In this document: positions 63,992-64,000 of the stretch, piece after piece
Layout of the letters: the number at the start of each line of letters is the position of its first letter
Position numbering within the stretch: position 1 is the first letter of the stretch
Assembly (NCBI RefSeq): GCF_000013605.1
Contig: NC_007908.1
Coordinates: 4,648,338-4,712,337, forward strand
Source: Rhodoferax ferrireducens T118
GTDB lineage: Bacteria > Pseudomonadota > Gammaproteobacteria > Burkholderiales > Burkholderiaceae_C
Length of the DNA stretch: 64,000 bases
Reading direction: 5' to 3'
Translations under genes and position numbers: made by a program
The notes under the pieces: generated by a model
The model's input: the letters and a program-made list of their open reading frames with translations, nothing else
What the model was told of the DNA's origin: nothing
Databases searched by the model: none

Positions 63992-64000
63992 GAAATTAAT

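Overview
The window looks like a betaproteobacterial chromosome segment from the order Burkholderiales, most like Comamonadaceae such as Rhodoferax or Polaromonas. This rests on the ribosomal protein sequences, the rpmH-rnpA-yidD-yidC-mnmE order beside DnaA-box-like sites at the right end, the kdsD-kdsC-lptC cluster and a PEP-CTERM protein. No species can be named from sequence alone.

Positions 1-21.4 kb hold a catabolic island for a short organic acid handled as a CoA thioester. It contains a CoA-transferase, a CitE-like lyase, a MaoC hydratase, two acyl-CoA-metabolism enzyme sets, an MmgE/PrpD protein, CaiB/BaiF CoA-transferases, an HMG-CoA-lyase-like enzyme, a complete TRAP transporter, a second lone TRAP binding protein, an MFS transporter and a methyltransferase. 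The set resembles known itaconate/C5-dicarboxylate clusters. Seven copies of a 14-bp operator-like palindrome (ATTGT-N4-ACAAT) occur only here. Most of them directly follow a -10 hexamer, so one HutC-type GntR repressor (7.9 kb) probably controls the whole island. A six-gene operon (13.7-18.7 kb) is unusual: it puts two diverged YrdC/Sua5-domain proteins and a cysteine hydrolase together with the TRAP transporter. Several decayed duplicates show that the island is being remodelled.

Positions 21.4-43.3 kb are accessory DNA. An IS21 element (istA broken, istB intact) truncates a HAD-like gene, and an intact IS30 element follows. Next come a four-gene acyl-CoA degradation operon (ligase, thiolase, trans-acting-reductase-like protein, acyl-CoA dehydrogenase) and a divergent LuxR/MalT-type regulator, with three 12-bp G-rich repeats between them. 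Further right are an orphan nuclease-like protein, a frameshifted PEP-CTERM protein, a KAP-type P-loop NTPase, recombinase and IS110 remnants, and a small cluster of integron-type attC sites with gene cassettes but no integrase. The region ends at an initiator tRNA-fMet gene, a plausible island boundary.

Positions 43.3-64 kb are core genome. They hold the spc and alpha ribosomal operons from rplN to rplQ (with secY, infA, rpmJ, rpoA), a glycine-rich RRM protein, kdsD-kdsC-lptC, a Kef-type antiporter, apt, a conserved hypothetical gene, and mnmE-yidC-yidD-rnpA-rpmH leading into the dnaA-side origin region.
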